A DNA stretch of 5,107 nucleotides from Candidatus Cloacimonadota bacterium. GTDB lineage: Bacteria; Cloacimonadota; Cloacimonadia; Cloacimonadales; TCS61. Below the pieces are notes generated by a model. The model had not been told where the DNA came from. It ran no database searches and saw only the letters and a program-made list of their open reading frames with translations. A program made the translations under genes and the position numbers. Shown here one piece after another: positions 1 to 5,107 of this stretch (its first letter is position 1; the number at the start of each line of letters is the position of its first letter). Where the stretch lies: the NCBI GenBank assembly GCA_030596265.1, contig JAUVKM010000181.1:1-5107 (forward strand), given 5' to 3'.

Positions 1-663
1 CTAACTTTTGGAGTTCTGGCTATTGGACGTGGAAATGATTTTGCCTTTGGTGCAGGTGTTCCAGCTACTCTTGAGAATTGTTTAAAAGCTCTTATAGAAG
101 GAAATATCCAACCGATTGACATTGGTTTAATAAAAGGTGGAGATTATCCAGATGGAAGATATTTTGGAAATGGTATTGGAGTGGGTTTTGATACGATAGT
201 TGGATTAGAAGCAGCCAAGATGAAACATATTCACGGTGCTGCCGGCTATATGATCGGTGCTTTAAAAACTTTGATAACTTATCCTGCTGCTCCTGAAATA
301 GAGATGGAGATCAATGGTGAGAAAGGGATTTACACTCCTGCTTTGGTTTCCATTATGAACGGACGTAGAATGGGCGGCACTTTCTTTATGGCTCCGGATG
401 GAAAGAATAATGACGGTCTTCTAAATTTGTGTATGACCCAGCAAGGAACCCGACGGAAACTATTACAAACAATGTTTCATTATACAAAAGGAACTCAAAG
501 TAAACTTGATAATACAAAGACTGCTCTCATTTCTTCTATTACACTTAAAGCATTAAAAGGTGAAATGGCTGTTCATGCTGATGGCGAAACAATTTGTGAG
601 AAAGGTAAATTATTGGAGATCAGTTGCGTTCCAAATGCATTGAATATTATCAAGGCAGTTTAA
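1..663 (+). CDS. Diacylglycerol/lipid kinase, YegS/BmrU family (5' end cut off by window)
   Basis: The frame is open from base 1 to the TAA at 661-663, giving 220 residues of a family that is usually about 300 long, so roughly the first 80-90 residues, including the N-terminal nucleotide-binding part, lie outside. Visible family signatures are the catalytic-domain loop GRGNDFA (visible residues 9-15; usually GTGNDFA), the block FGNGIGVGFDT (56-66), NGRRMGGTF followed by APDGKNNDGLL in the second domain, and the C-terminal HADGE. The family transfers phosphate from ATP to diacylglycerol or a related lipid at the cytoplasmic membrane, making phosphatidic acid; the exact lipid cannot be read from sequence. 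It is one base upstream of a PlsC-type acyltransferase, which supports a phospholipid role. An internal GTG at 181 is not the start, because homology runs upstream of it. The Arg in GRGND occurs in some family members and is not taken as inactivating. Confidence 0.9.
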   Translation, partial: LTFGVLAIGRGNDFAFGAGVPATLENCLKALIEGNIQPIDIGLIKGGDYPDGRYFGNGIGVGFDTIVGLEAAKMKHIHGAAGYMIGALKTLITYPAAPEIEMEINGEKGIYTPALVSIMNGRRMGGTFFMAPDGKNNDGLLNLCMTQQGTRRKLLQTMFHYTKGTQSKLDNTKTALISSITLKALKGEMAVHADGETICEKGKLLEISCVPNALNIIKAV

Positions 664-667
664 ATTG
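652..667 (+). promoter_or_regulatory. Ribosome binding site and TTG start of the acyltransferase
   Basis: AAGG at 652-655 lies inside the end of the kinase gene, nine bases before TTG at 665-667. No in-frame ATG occurs before the catalytic NHTNFLE motif (the next in-frame Met is residue 50, after that motif), so TTG is the only reasonable start. The kinase stop and this start are separated by a single base, which favours translational coupling. Confidence 0.55.
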
Positions 668-1345
668 AATTTATCCGGAAAAGTTGCAGCGATTATTATT
701 CATGTAATTTTACGAACAATATGCAAAGTTGATTCTAAAGAATTAAAAAAAATCCCTTTAAAAGGTCCATACATAGTTGCTATAAATCATACAAATTTTT
801 TGGAAGTTCCAATGATATTCACACATTTACTTCCCAGAAAAGTTGTTGGGATCGTTAAAAAAGAGACTTGGAAAGGCGGTCTGATAAAATGGATTGCAAA
901 CAATTGGGAAGCAATTTCTGTTGATCGGGAAGGTCAAACAATTGAAACCTTCCGACAATCAAGGAAAGTACTAAAAGATGGTTATTTTTTAATAATTGCC
1001 CCGGAAGGAACACGAAGCCAAGATGGTAAACTTCGTTTGGGAAAACCCGGAGTTATCAGCATTGCCTTGCGTTCTAAAGTTCCAATTATACCAATTGCGC
1101 ATTGTGGTGGAAAAGATATAATTAAAAATTTGAAGTCGTTCAAACGAACAAAATTTGCATTTAAAGTTGGAACACCAATCATTTTCCATCCAGAAGGTAA
1201 AGCAGGTCAGGCTAAACGTAAATATTTTACAGATCAACTGATGTACAGGCTTGCAGAGCTTCTTCCAGAAGAAAACAGAGGAGTTTACAGCAACCTGGGA
1301 AATATCTGTAAAGATGAGATAATAGAAGTTTTGTTGGAAGTTTAG
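665..1345 (+). CDS. Lysophospholipid acyltransferase, PlsC/AGPAT family
   Basis: This 226-residue protein is of normal size for a bacterial 1-acylglycerol-3-phosphate acyltransferase, which adds an acyl chain to lysophosphatidic acid at the inner membrane to give phosphatidic acid. The four family motifs are in order: NHTNFLE (residues 41-47), AISVDREG (83-90), PEGTRS (113-118) and VPIIPIA (139-145). A hydrophobic N-terminus (7-19) may anchor it. In motif I the usual H-X4-D is H42-X4-E47, so the acidic partner of the catalytic histidine is Glu; related NHxNFLE sequences exist, as far as I recall, so activity is likely but the acceptor may differ. The short length and lack of other domains argue against a fused acyl-ACP synthetase/acyltransferase. 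It follows the lipid kinase by one base and is presumably co-transcribed. A REP-like hairpin starts at the base right after its TAG stop. Confidence 0.88.
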   Translation: MNLSGKVAAIIIHVILRTICKVDSKELKKIPLKGPYIVAINHTNFLEVPMIFTHLLPRKVVGIVKKETWKGGLIKWIANNWEAISVDREGQTIETFRQSRKVLKDGYFLIIAPEGTRSQDGKLRLGKPGVISIALRSKVPIIPIAHCGGKDIIKNLKSFKRTKFAFKVGTPIIFHPEGKAGQAKRKYFTDQLMYRLAELLPEENRGVYSNLGNICKDEIIEVLLEV

Positions 1346-1380
1346 AACCTTGCGGATGGTCGTAGACCTCCGCAATGGTT
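1346..1380 (+). repeat. REP-like hairpin 1 (F orientation)
   Basis: A 35-nt imperfect palindrome beginning at the first base after the acyltransferase stop. AACC pairs with GGTT, TTGCGGA (1350-1356) with TCCGCAA (1369-1375), and GGTC (1358-1361) with GACC (1365-1368) around a GTA loop; single T bulges sit at 1357 and 1376. It is followed by TGA, giving the GGTTGA end shared with the other F copies. No T-run follows, so it is not a standard intrinsic terminator for plsC. Confidence 0.88.
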
Positions 1381-1403
1381 GAAAGAACTCTGAATCATTT
1401 GTC

Positions 1404-1436
1404 ACCATTCGCAAGGTCTTCGACCATTGCGAAGGT
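1404..1436 (-). repeat. REP-like hairpin 2 (R orientation, arms swapped)
   Basis: A 33-nt palindrome with ACC/GGT base, TTCGCAA (1408-1414) pairing with TTGCGAA (1427-1433), and GGTC/GACC around a TTC loop; single A bulges at 1407 and 1426 place it in the opposite orientation to hairpin 1. It has the GTC (1401-1403) and AAC (1437-1439) flanks of the R subtype. Unlike the other copies, the left arm reads TTCGCAA and the right TTGCGAA, so the two 7-mers are exchanged while pairing is kept. It lies 23 nt after hairpin 1 and 7 nt before hairpin 3. Confidence 0.87.
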
Positions 1437-1443
1437 AACTCGA

Positions 1444-1478
1444 AACCTTGCGAATGGCTGAAAGCCTTCGCAATGGTT
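1444..1478 (+). repeat. REP-like hairpin 3 (F orientation)
   Basis: A 35-nt palindrome: AACC/GGTT base, TTGCGAA paired with TTCGCAA, inner stem GGCT/AGCC with a GAA loop, and T bulges in the same two places as hairpin 1. It ends with the F-type GGTTGA. It lies four bases beyond the ancestral stop of the transposase gene (TGA, read on the - strand at 1483-1485), so it borders the 3' end of that gene. Confidence 0.88.
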
Positions 1479-1482
1479 GATA

Positions 1483-2045
1483 TCAATCACTAATAATTTC
1501 AAATTCATCAATTTCAAAAACTTTACCTTCTAAATAATCACTCATTAATTTCTTATAATCTTCTTTTGAATCAAAATTATCACTGATAAAGTTATAATCA
1601 CATAATTTCGATTTTTTTAAACCGATCCATTCATGATAATTAGAAAATTGCCATTCTTCCGATTTTGAAACTAATCCGCTGCAACCGGATTATAATGAAT
1701 ATAAAGTGAAGATCTTATAAGATAACTTTCATCATTGATCATTCTGGATTTCACTCTTCCTTCAAATAATGTACCTGAACGAGAATATTTGTGATTAAAG
1801 TATTGAGTATATCCACCAAAAACAAAACGAATCCAATCCGAGATAGGTTTTTCTGATTTTTGTTGAAGAAGAAAATGATAATGATTCGGCATTAAACAAT
1901 AGGAAATAATATTGAGATATTTTTTGAAATTAGATTCTGTAATTCTTTGAATGAGATTTTTATAGTCGGATTTCTCTTTGAAGATCGACTCTTTATTGCA
2001 TCCACGATTGTATAGATGATAGAATCCATTTTCTTCATAAATCAT
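1483..2045 (-). pseudogene. REP-associated tyrosine transposase (RAYT, Y1/HUH family), frameshifted
   Basis: The first frame gives 124 residues from ATG at 2045-2043, with AAGAGG (2056-2051) five bases ahead. It shows the Y1-transposase features: YHLYNRG (9-15), the metal-binding HUH motif PNHYH (53-57; H55 and H57), a helix with candidate nucleophile tyrosines Y79/Y82 in GYTQYFN, then SGTLFEGR (90-97) and YIHYNPVAA (115-123). The frame stops at TAG (1673-1671) where family members continue. Shifting by one base at GCG (1679-1677) restores GLVSKSEEW and FSNYHEWIG and stays open to TGA at 1485-1483, for a full-length product of about 187 residues. A one-base deletion is therefore inferred; a sequencing or assembly error is possible. 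These enzymes cut and join single-stranded DNA at REP hairpins. REP-like elements sit on both sides (1444-1478 and 2066-2160). The catalytic core lies before the break, so some residual activity cannot be excluded. Confidence 0.87.
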
Positions 2046-2065
2046 ATAATCCTCTTTTATATGTC

Positions 2066-2160
2066 ACCATTGCGAAGGTTTCGCTTTGCTCAACCATTAG
2101 ACAAGCAAGAGAGTTCCAGCATCGTTTTGCTTTGCAAAGCCGATGCATCATTCGCAAGGT
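2066..2160 (-). repeat. Long composite REP-like element 4 (R orientation)
   Basis: This 95-nt element has the standard ends (ACC, A bulge, TTGCGAA at 2070-2076; TTCGCAA at 2151-2157, GGT), with R-type flanks GTC (2063-2065) and AAC (2161-2163). The inner stem GGTT (2077-2080)/AACC (2092-2095) carries an 11-nt loop, and a 54-nt core (2096-2149) is added between the inner stem and the outer right arm. It lies between the RAYT start (18 nt beyond the core stem) and the HD gene stop (5 nt away). It matches element 5 in inverted orientation. Confidence 0.85.
2096..2149 (-). repeat. 54-nt core insert, copy 1
   Basis: Read on the - strand, this segment matches 2785-2838 at 52 of 54 positions. It contains a secondary hairpin: GCATCG and CGATGC (within 2121-2147) close around a run containing the palindrome GCTTTGCAAAGC. 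It sits at exactly the same place in the parent hairpin as copy 2, so both derive from one long-element ancestor and not from two separate insertions. Confidence 0.8.
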
Positions 2161-2165
2161 AACAA

Positions 2166-2735
2166 TTATTCTAAACTCTGCAATAGCTCCTTCAGTATCT
2201 CATCCTTTAAAACACTTTTAGCTGAGTTTTTGAAATCTTGTAAGTTCAAATCTAATTTATCTTCATAAAAATGTGCTTGAAACGCCATTTCTAGCCGATC
2301 TATCTGCTTGATGAATTTCGCTTCTTTATTCTTTGCATTCTCAAATTCTTCCCAAAGTCTAATGTACTTATCACCATGTTTTAATTTACTAAAAACTTTT
2401 TTTACTGAAGCAATCTCAAGTTCATACTTCTCAGAATCAGTTATATTATCATCCGGAGTTATATCTCCCGCATAGATCTCACCTATTTCATGGATTAGAG
2501 AGTATTTAAGTACTTTTATAATATCAAGTTCCGGTAAATATTCATCTGCGATAAGCCATGCTAACATTGTTGTTGAAAAGCTATGATCCGCAACACTTTC
2601 ACAGAATTTCTTTTCAACTCCACATCTAAGCCAGCCCTGCCTAAAAAGATTCTTTAATGTCTGGATCTCAAAAAATACTTCTATGATTTCATTGCTTTTT
2701 TTTTCCAATACTAATTTTGAATTTTTCTTTTCCAT
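2166..2735 (-). CDS. HD-domain protein, HDDC2/YfbR-like 5'-nucleotidase family
   Basis: The 189-residue protein starts at ATG 2735-2733 with a strong AGAGGAG five bases upstream. It has the HD_3/HDDC2-type pattern: LKNLFRQGW (27-35), VADHS with metal ligand H51 (48-52), LIHEIGEIYAGD (80-91) with H82, E86 and D91, and KQIDRLEM with D146 (143-150). Family members are metal-dependent hydrolases, several of which remove the phosphate from deoxynucleoside 5'-monophosphates in the cytoplasm; length agrees with these. The defining His-Asp doublet is here His82-Glu83 (codon GAA), an oddity that could alter metal binding, so enzymatic activity is not certain. The gene is bracketed by two inverted long composite REP-like elements, ending 5 nt from one and starting 38 nt from the other. 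It is co-oriented with the MATE gene upstream but separated from it by 194 bp of repeats. No convincing promoter was found in the 38 nt ahead of it. Confidence 0.85.
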   Translation of the reverse strand: MEKKNSKLVLEKKSNEIIEVFFEIQTLKNLFRQGWLRCGVEKKFCESVADHSFSTTMLAWLIADEYLPELDIIKVLKYSLIHEIGEIYAGDITPDDNITDSEKYELEIASVKKVFSKLKHGDKYIRLWEEFENAKNKEAKFIKQIDRLEMAFQAHFYEDKLDLNLQDFKNSAKSVLKDEILKELLQSLE

Positions 2736-2752
2736 ATCTCCTCTAATATATT

Positions 2753-2764
2753 AAACCTTGTGAA
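2753..2764 (+). repeat. Possible degenerate REP half-arm
   Basis: AAACCTTGTGAA matches the left end of the F-type elements (AAACCTTGCGAA, as in hairpin 3) at 11 of 12 bases, but no pairing right arm follows. It lies 9 nt before element 5, within the 5' leader of the HD gene. It may be the remnant of a decayed element; chance is possible at this length. Confidence 0.3.
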
Positions 2765-2773
2765 AATTTTGAG

Positions 2774-2860
2774 ACCTTGCGGATGATGCGTCGGCTTTGC
2801 AAAGCAAAACGATGCTGGAACTCTCTTGCTTGTCTGATGGCTAGAAGCCTCCGCAATGGT
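2774..2860 (+). repeat. Long composite REP-like element 5 (F orientation)
   Basis: This 87-nt element has ACC, TTGCGGA (2775-2783 region) and T bulge on the left and TCCGCAA (2850-2856), T bulge and GGT on the right, followed by the F-type TGA. The inner stem is GGCT (2839-2842)/AGCC (2846-2849) with an AGA loop. A 54-nt core (2785-2838) sits between the left arm and the inner stem. It is an inverted copy of element 4 on the other side of the HD gene, and forms a head-to-head pair with hairpin 6, 25 nt away. Confidence 0.85.
2785..2838 (+). repeat. 54-nt core insert, copy 2
   Basis: Identical to the - strand of 2096-2149 except for two A/G differences. One falls in the secondary stem, turning GCATCG into GCGTCG, which still pairs with CGATGC as a G-U wobble in RNA. 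The core begins and ends with GAT, and GAT also precedes it (2782-2784), which could be a 3-bp target duplication or simply part of the element. Confidence 0.8.
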
Positions 2861-2885
2861 TGAATAACACAATTCTATCTTCGTC

Positions 2886-2924
2886 ACCATTGCGAAGGTT
2901 TCGTTCCTAAACCATTCGCAAGGT
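2886..2924 (-). repeat. REP-like hairpin 6 (R orientation)
   Basis: A 39-nt palindrome: ACC/GGT base, A bulges at 2889 and 2914, TTGCGAA paired with TTCGCAA, and a longer inner stem GGTTT (2897-2901)/AAACC (2909-2913) with the loop CGTTCCT. The R-type flanks GTC (2883-2885) and AAC (2925-2927) are both present. It ends five bases from the MATE stop codon. Confidence 0.88.
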
Positions 2925-2929
2925 AACTC

Positions 2930-4360
2930 TTATATACTTCCTGTTTTCCAATTTCCTTGTCTATAGATAATTACAGCCATAATAGTTGTGAAAATATTAC
3001 TTATAAGCATTGACCACCAGAGCGCATCATAGGAATGAGTTGAAAGTGGGATCGAAAGTTTTGTAAGTATTTCGTTTAGGAAGCTATCACGGATAAATGC
3101 GAATTCTAAGATTTTGCCGGAGAGTATGAACACAAGTGGAATACGCAAAAACCAAAGTCTTGAAATATTCAAGATCATTGTCGGTTTTGTATGCCCGGAT
3201 CCGTTAAATACTCCCATAAAAACAAATAATACACTGAAAATGAGAGCAGCAAATGAAACAACTTTGAACATCCTTTCCCCTACACCTGCAATTGCCGGAT
3301 CGTTTATGAAGAATCTAGTAAGGGTCGATCCAAAGAAAAATAGAAGTGAACATCCAACTAACATTATCAGCAAAACCAGTATCATTCCTACTTTCACGCT
3401 TTTCATTGCTCGCGATATTTTCTTTGCACCCAGGTTTTGTCCTACCATTGTTGCAAGTGCATTACTAATTCCCATAGCCGGCATCATGAAGAGCCCCATC
3501 ATTCTATTTCCAATTGAAAATACACTTATTACAAGAGTTCCATAAGTATTTACAAATCCTTGCAGAATAATGAATCCAAAACTTGTAATAGAATGTGCAA
3601 CAGAAGCCGGAATACTAATGTCGAATATTTTTTTAAGAAGTTTCTTGTCTGGTTTGATATCTTCTATATTTGGAATAATATGATTTGTTTTCTTTTTCAA
3701 AAAGTAGATTGCCAAGCCTGCTGCAACCACTCTCGAGATCAAAGTTGCCTGTGCAGCACCAACCGTTTCCATCCTAGGCATAAATCCAATTCCAAAAATG
3801 AAGATGGGATCTAGAACTACATTTAAACTAACCGATATTATCTGAATTTTCATTGGTGATATTGTATCTCCCAAACCATGTGCAAAGCTCTGATATGTTA
3901 GGAAAATGAACATAAATAAAACACCTACCAGAATGTAAGAGATATATTGTTTTGAAATTTCAAATATTTCCTGTGGAACATGAAGTAAACCTAATATGCT
4001 ATCAAGAAATGTAAAACTGAATGTAAGAAAAATAATTGAAAATACAATGAGAATTATTACAAATTGACCTACAACTCTCTTCATCATTTCCGGAGTTCCG
4101 GCACCTTTAAATTGCGATATTAGAGCAGTTCCGGCAACTACAAATCCAATTCCAAATGATGAAAGAAAGAAAATTAAAGGAAAAGTTAACCCTGCAACAG
4201 ATACTGCATTCATGGCGTTATCACCAAGCTTACCTAACCAGAAAGCATCAGTTAAATTATAAAAAGTCATCATGAAATTAGATAACATTATGGGTAATGC
4301 TAATTTCATCATGTTCTTGTATATGTCTCCGCTGGTTAAATCCAGACCGGTTTCTTTCAT
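2930..4360 (-). CDS. MATE-family multidrug/cation antiporter
   Basis: A 476-residue integral inner-membrane protein of typical MATE length (450-480) with about 12 hydrophobic segments in two homologous halves. The N-terminal signature LPIMLSNFMMTFYNLTDAFW (23-42) and the second-half block VGQNLGAKK, which follows GISNALATM and recurs as FKGAG in the first half, mark the two MatE domains. Such proteins export cationic drugs, toxins or metabolites in exchange for Na+ or H+; substrate and ion cannot be assigned here. ATG at 4360-4358 is preceded by GGAGAG with close spacing (4369-4364). The TPR gene lies 25 nt upstream on the same strand with only the ribosome binding site between, so the two are probably co-transcribed; a functional link is not evident. 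Loss of coupling to the HD gene downstream is likely because two REP-like hairpins follow the stop. Confidence 0.93.
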   Translation of the reverse strand: MKETGLDLTSGDIYKNMMKLALPIMLSNFMMTFYNLTDAFWLGKLGDNAMNAVSVAGLTFPLIFFLSSFGIGFVVAGTALISQFKGAGTPEMMKRVVGQFVIILIVFSIIFLTFSFTFLDSILGLLHVPQEIFEISKQYISYILVGVLFMFIFLTYQSFAHGLGDTISPMKIQIISVSLNVVLDPIFIFGIGFMPRMETVGAAQATLISRVVAAGLAIYFLKKKTNHIIPNIEDIKPDKKLLKKIFDISIPASVAHSITSFGFIILQGFVNTYGTLVISVFSIGNRMMGLFMMPAMGISNALATMVGQNLGAKKISRAMKSVKVGMILVLLIMLVGCSLLFFFGSTLTRFFINDPAIAGVGERMFKVVSFAALIFSVLFVFMGVFNGSGHTKPTMILNISRLWFLRIPLVFILSGKILEFAFIRDSFLNEILTKLSIPLSTHSYDALWWSMLISNIFTTIMAVIIYRQGNWKTGSI

Positions 4361-4385
4361 TAACTCTCCAAATTGTTAATGTGCT

Positions 4386-5107
4386 TTATTTCAACTTTTC
4401 TAATCGTTCCAAATTCTGCTGAGCGATCTCAAATTCCAAATTGTTCTTAATGCACTTTCTAAGCAGCTTTTCAGCTTCATCGTAATTCTTTTCATCAATT
4501 AATATCGAAGCAAGATTATTTAGTGTTTTCGGTTCATTTGGAGCTTCTTGTAAGATTTCATAATATAGATTTTTAGCTTTTTCAAGATTTCCATTTGAAT
4601 GCTGAATAAATGCATAATTATATTTCGCTTCTATAAATGTAGGATCTAAGATCATGGCCTGCAAGAAGTGATGTTCAGCCTTTTTTTGGTTTTTAGTAAA
4701 TGTGTAATACAATCCCCAATAATATTCAAAATCAGATGAAGTGATGTAAATATTGGAATATTTTTTGAGCAATTCGTAAGCTTTTGTAGTTTCATTTTTG
4801 GAAAGCAGAATCGCAACTTGTTGTATTGCTTCACCTTCGCTGTTAAATAATTCCGGGTTCCCAATGATTATTGATCGAACTTTCCAGCTATTATTGATTA
4901 ATTTCAGATTGATCGTAAGATCGTATTTGTTATTTACATCATAATACACAAGAGCTTGGTCTTTTTCTTTTGTTAAAGCAGATGAGATCAAATCAAAACT
5001 GCTGATTTTTTTAATAACTTTATTTGCTGCAATTCTGGTAACAAATGTATTATTCAATTTATTTGATTTCCTGTATTCATTATTAATCATAAATGAAGTT
5101 ACTTTTT
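4386..5107 (-). CDS. TPR-repeat protein (5' end probably outside window)
   Basis: Counting from the ATG at 5090-5088 the protein has 234 residues, but the frame stays open to the window edge (adding K-V-T-S-F) and no Shine-Dalgarno precedes that ATG, so the true start is likely beyond 5107. Residues about 30-80 (KDQALVYYDVNNKYDLTINL, then SWKVRSIII) look like a small beta-rich domain of the kind seen in NTF2-like or DUF-type modules; this is a guess. Three consecutive 34-residue TPR units follow: 119-152, 153-186 and 187-220, with the expected W/G-Y-A-P pattern (for example YYWGLYYTF, KAEHHFLQAMILDP, NEPKTLNNLA, YDEAEKLLRK). TPR arrays bind protein partners; the role here is unknown. If a signal peptide exists it is outside the window. 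The gene ends 25 nt before the MATE start, so the two form a likely operon. Confidence 0.8.
   Translation of the reverse strand, partial: KVTSFMINNEYRKSNKLNNTFVTRIAANKVIKKISSFDLISSALTKEKDQALVYYDVNNKYDLTINLKLINNSWKVRSIIIGNPELFNSEGEAIQQVAILLSKNETTKAYELLKKYSNIYITSSDFEYYWGLYYTFTKNQKKAEHHFLQAMILDPTFIEAKYNYAFIQHSNGNLEKAKNLYYEILQEAPNEPKTLNNLASILIDEKNYDEAEKLLRKCIKNNLEFEIAQQNLERLEKLK

Noticed and set aside
1346..1380. Intrinsic terminator after plsC, and likewise 2886-2924 after the MATE gene.
   Set aside because: The stems are strong but bulged and no T-run follows in the direction of transcription. An effect on transcript ends remains possible, but a standard terminator is not supported.
1346..1482. 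Regular short repeats that could suggest a CRISPR array.
   Set aside because: The units alternate in orientation, spacers differ in length (23 and 7 nt), each unit is itself a hairpin, and no cas genes are nearby.
989..1486. Long open frame on the - strand opposite plsC.
   Set aside because: It runs antisense through the conserved acyltransferase and across three repeats, its product resembles no family I know, and no ribosome binding site was noted.
1669..1682. Programmed -1 frameshift in the transposase gene.
   Set aside because: A -1 shift would join the frames, but there is no X-XXY-YYZ slippery heptamer at GCA GCG GAT TAG. A mutation or read error is simpler.
2736..2773. Promoter for the HD gene, from the TAATAT-like stretch in its leader.
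   Set aside because: No -35-like hexamer lies at suitable spacing and AT-rich DNA gives such matches by chance.
3114..3545. Open frames on the + strand opposite the MATE gene (also 3560-3814).
   Set aside because: They mirror the hydrophobic MATE coding sequence and have no recognisable domain or start signal.
4652..4864. Short - strand frame within the TPR gene.
   Set aside because: It is an alternate frame of a gene with clear 34-residue TPR periodicity.

Overview
This AT-rich window (repeats more GC-rich than the genes) carries six protein-coding loci, three to four of them plausibly in two transcription units, and an unusually dense set of hairpin-forming repeats. The compact layout, bacterial Shine-Dalgarno sites (AGGAG-type) and gene set indicate a bacterium. 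The codon and base composition and the REP-like elements would fit an uncultured lineage of the Cloacimonadota/FCB kind, but that placement is an impression and not something the window proves.

Layout. Positions 1-1345 (+ strand) hold a lipid-metabolism pair: the 3' part of a YegS/BmrU-type diacylglycerol (lipid) kinase and, one base later, a PlsC-type acyltransferase that starts at TTG. Both enzymes yield phosphatidic-acid-type lipids from different precursors. From 1346 to the right edge every gene is on the - strand, so plsC converges on them. In transcription order these are a TPR protein (5' end outside the window), a MATE-family multidrug/Na+ or H+ antiporter 25 nt downstream of it, an HD-domain nucleotidase-like protein, and a REP-associated tyrosine transposase (RAYT, Y1/HUH family) broken by a one-base frameshift.

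The most interesting content lies between the genes. Six imperfect palindromes (1346-1380, 1404-1436, 1444-1478, 2066-2160, 2774-2860, 2886-2924) share one architecture: an ACC/GGT base, a 7-bp arm TTGCGRA/TYCGCAA, two single-base bulges, and a GG-Y-Y/R-R-CC inner stem. Arm substitutions are compensated on the other arm. They alternate strictly in orientation along the window (F R F, RAYT, R, HD gene, F R), and the two orientations have different conserved flanks, much like the Y/Z units of enterobacterial BIMEs. Each of the four genes around them ends 0-5 nt from an element. Two elements are enlarged by a shared 54-nt core (52/54 identical) that forms its own hairpin; they flank the HD gene as inverted repeats.

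Taken together, the centre of the window (1346-2924) reads as a REP/BIME-like system with its cognate, now probably inactive, single-strand transposase, inserted in an otherwise ordinary housekeeping neighbourhood. No RNA genes, CRISPR arrays, riboswitches or classical U-tract terminators were seen, and no stretch over 300 bases lacks a gene.
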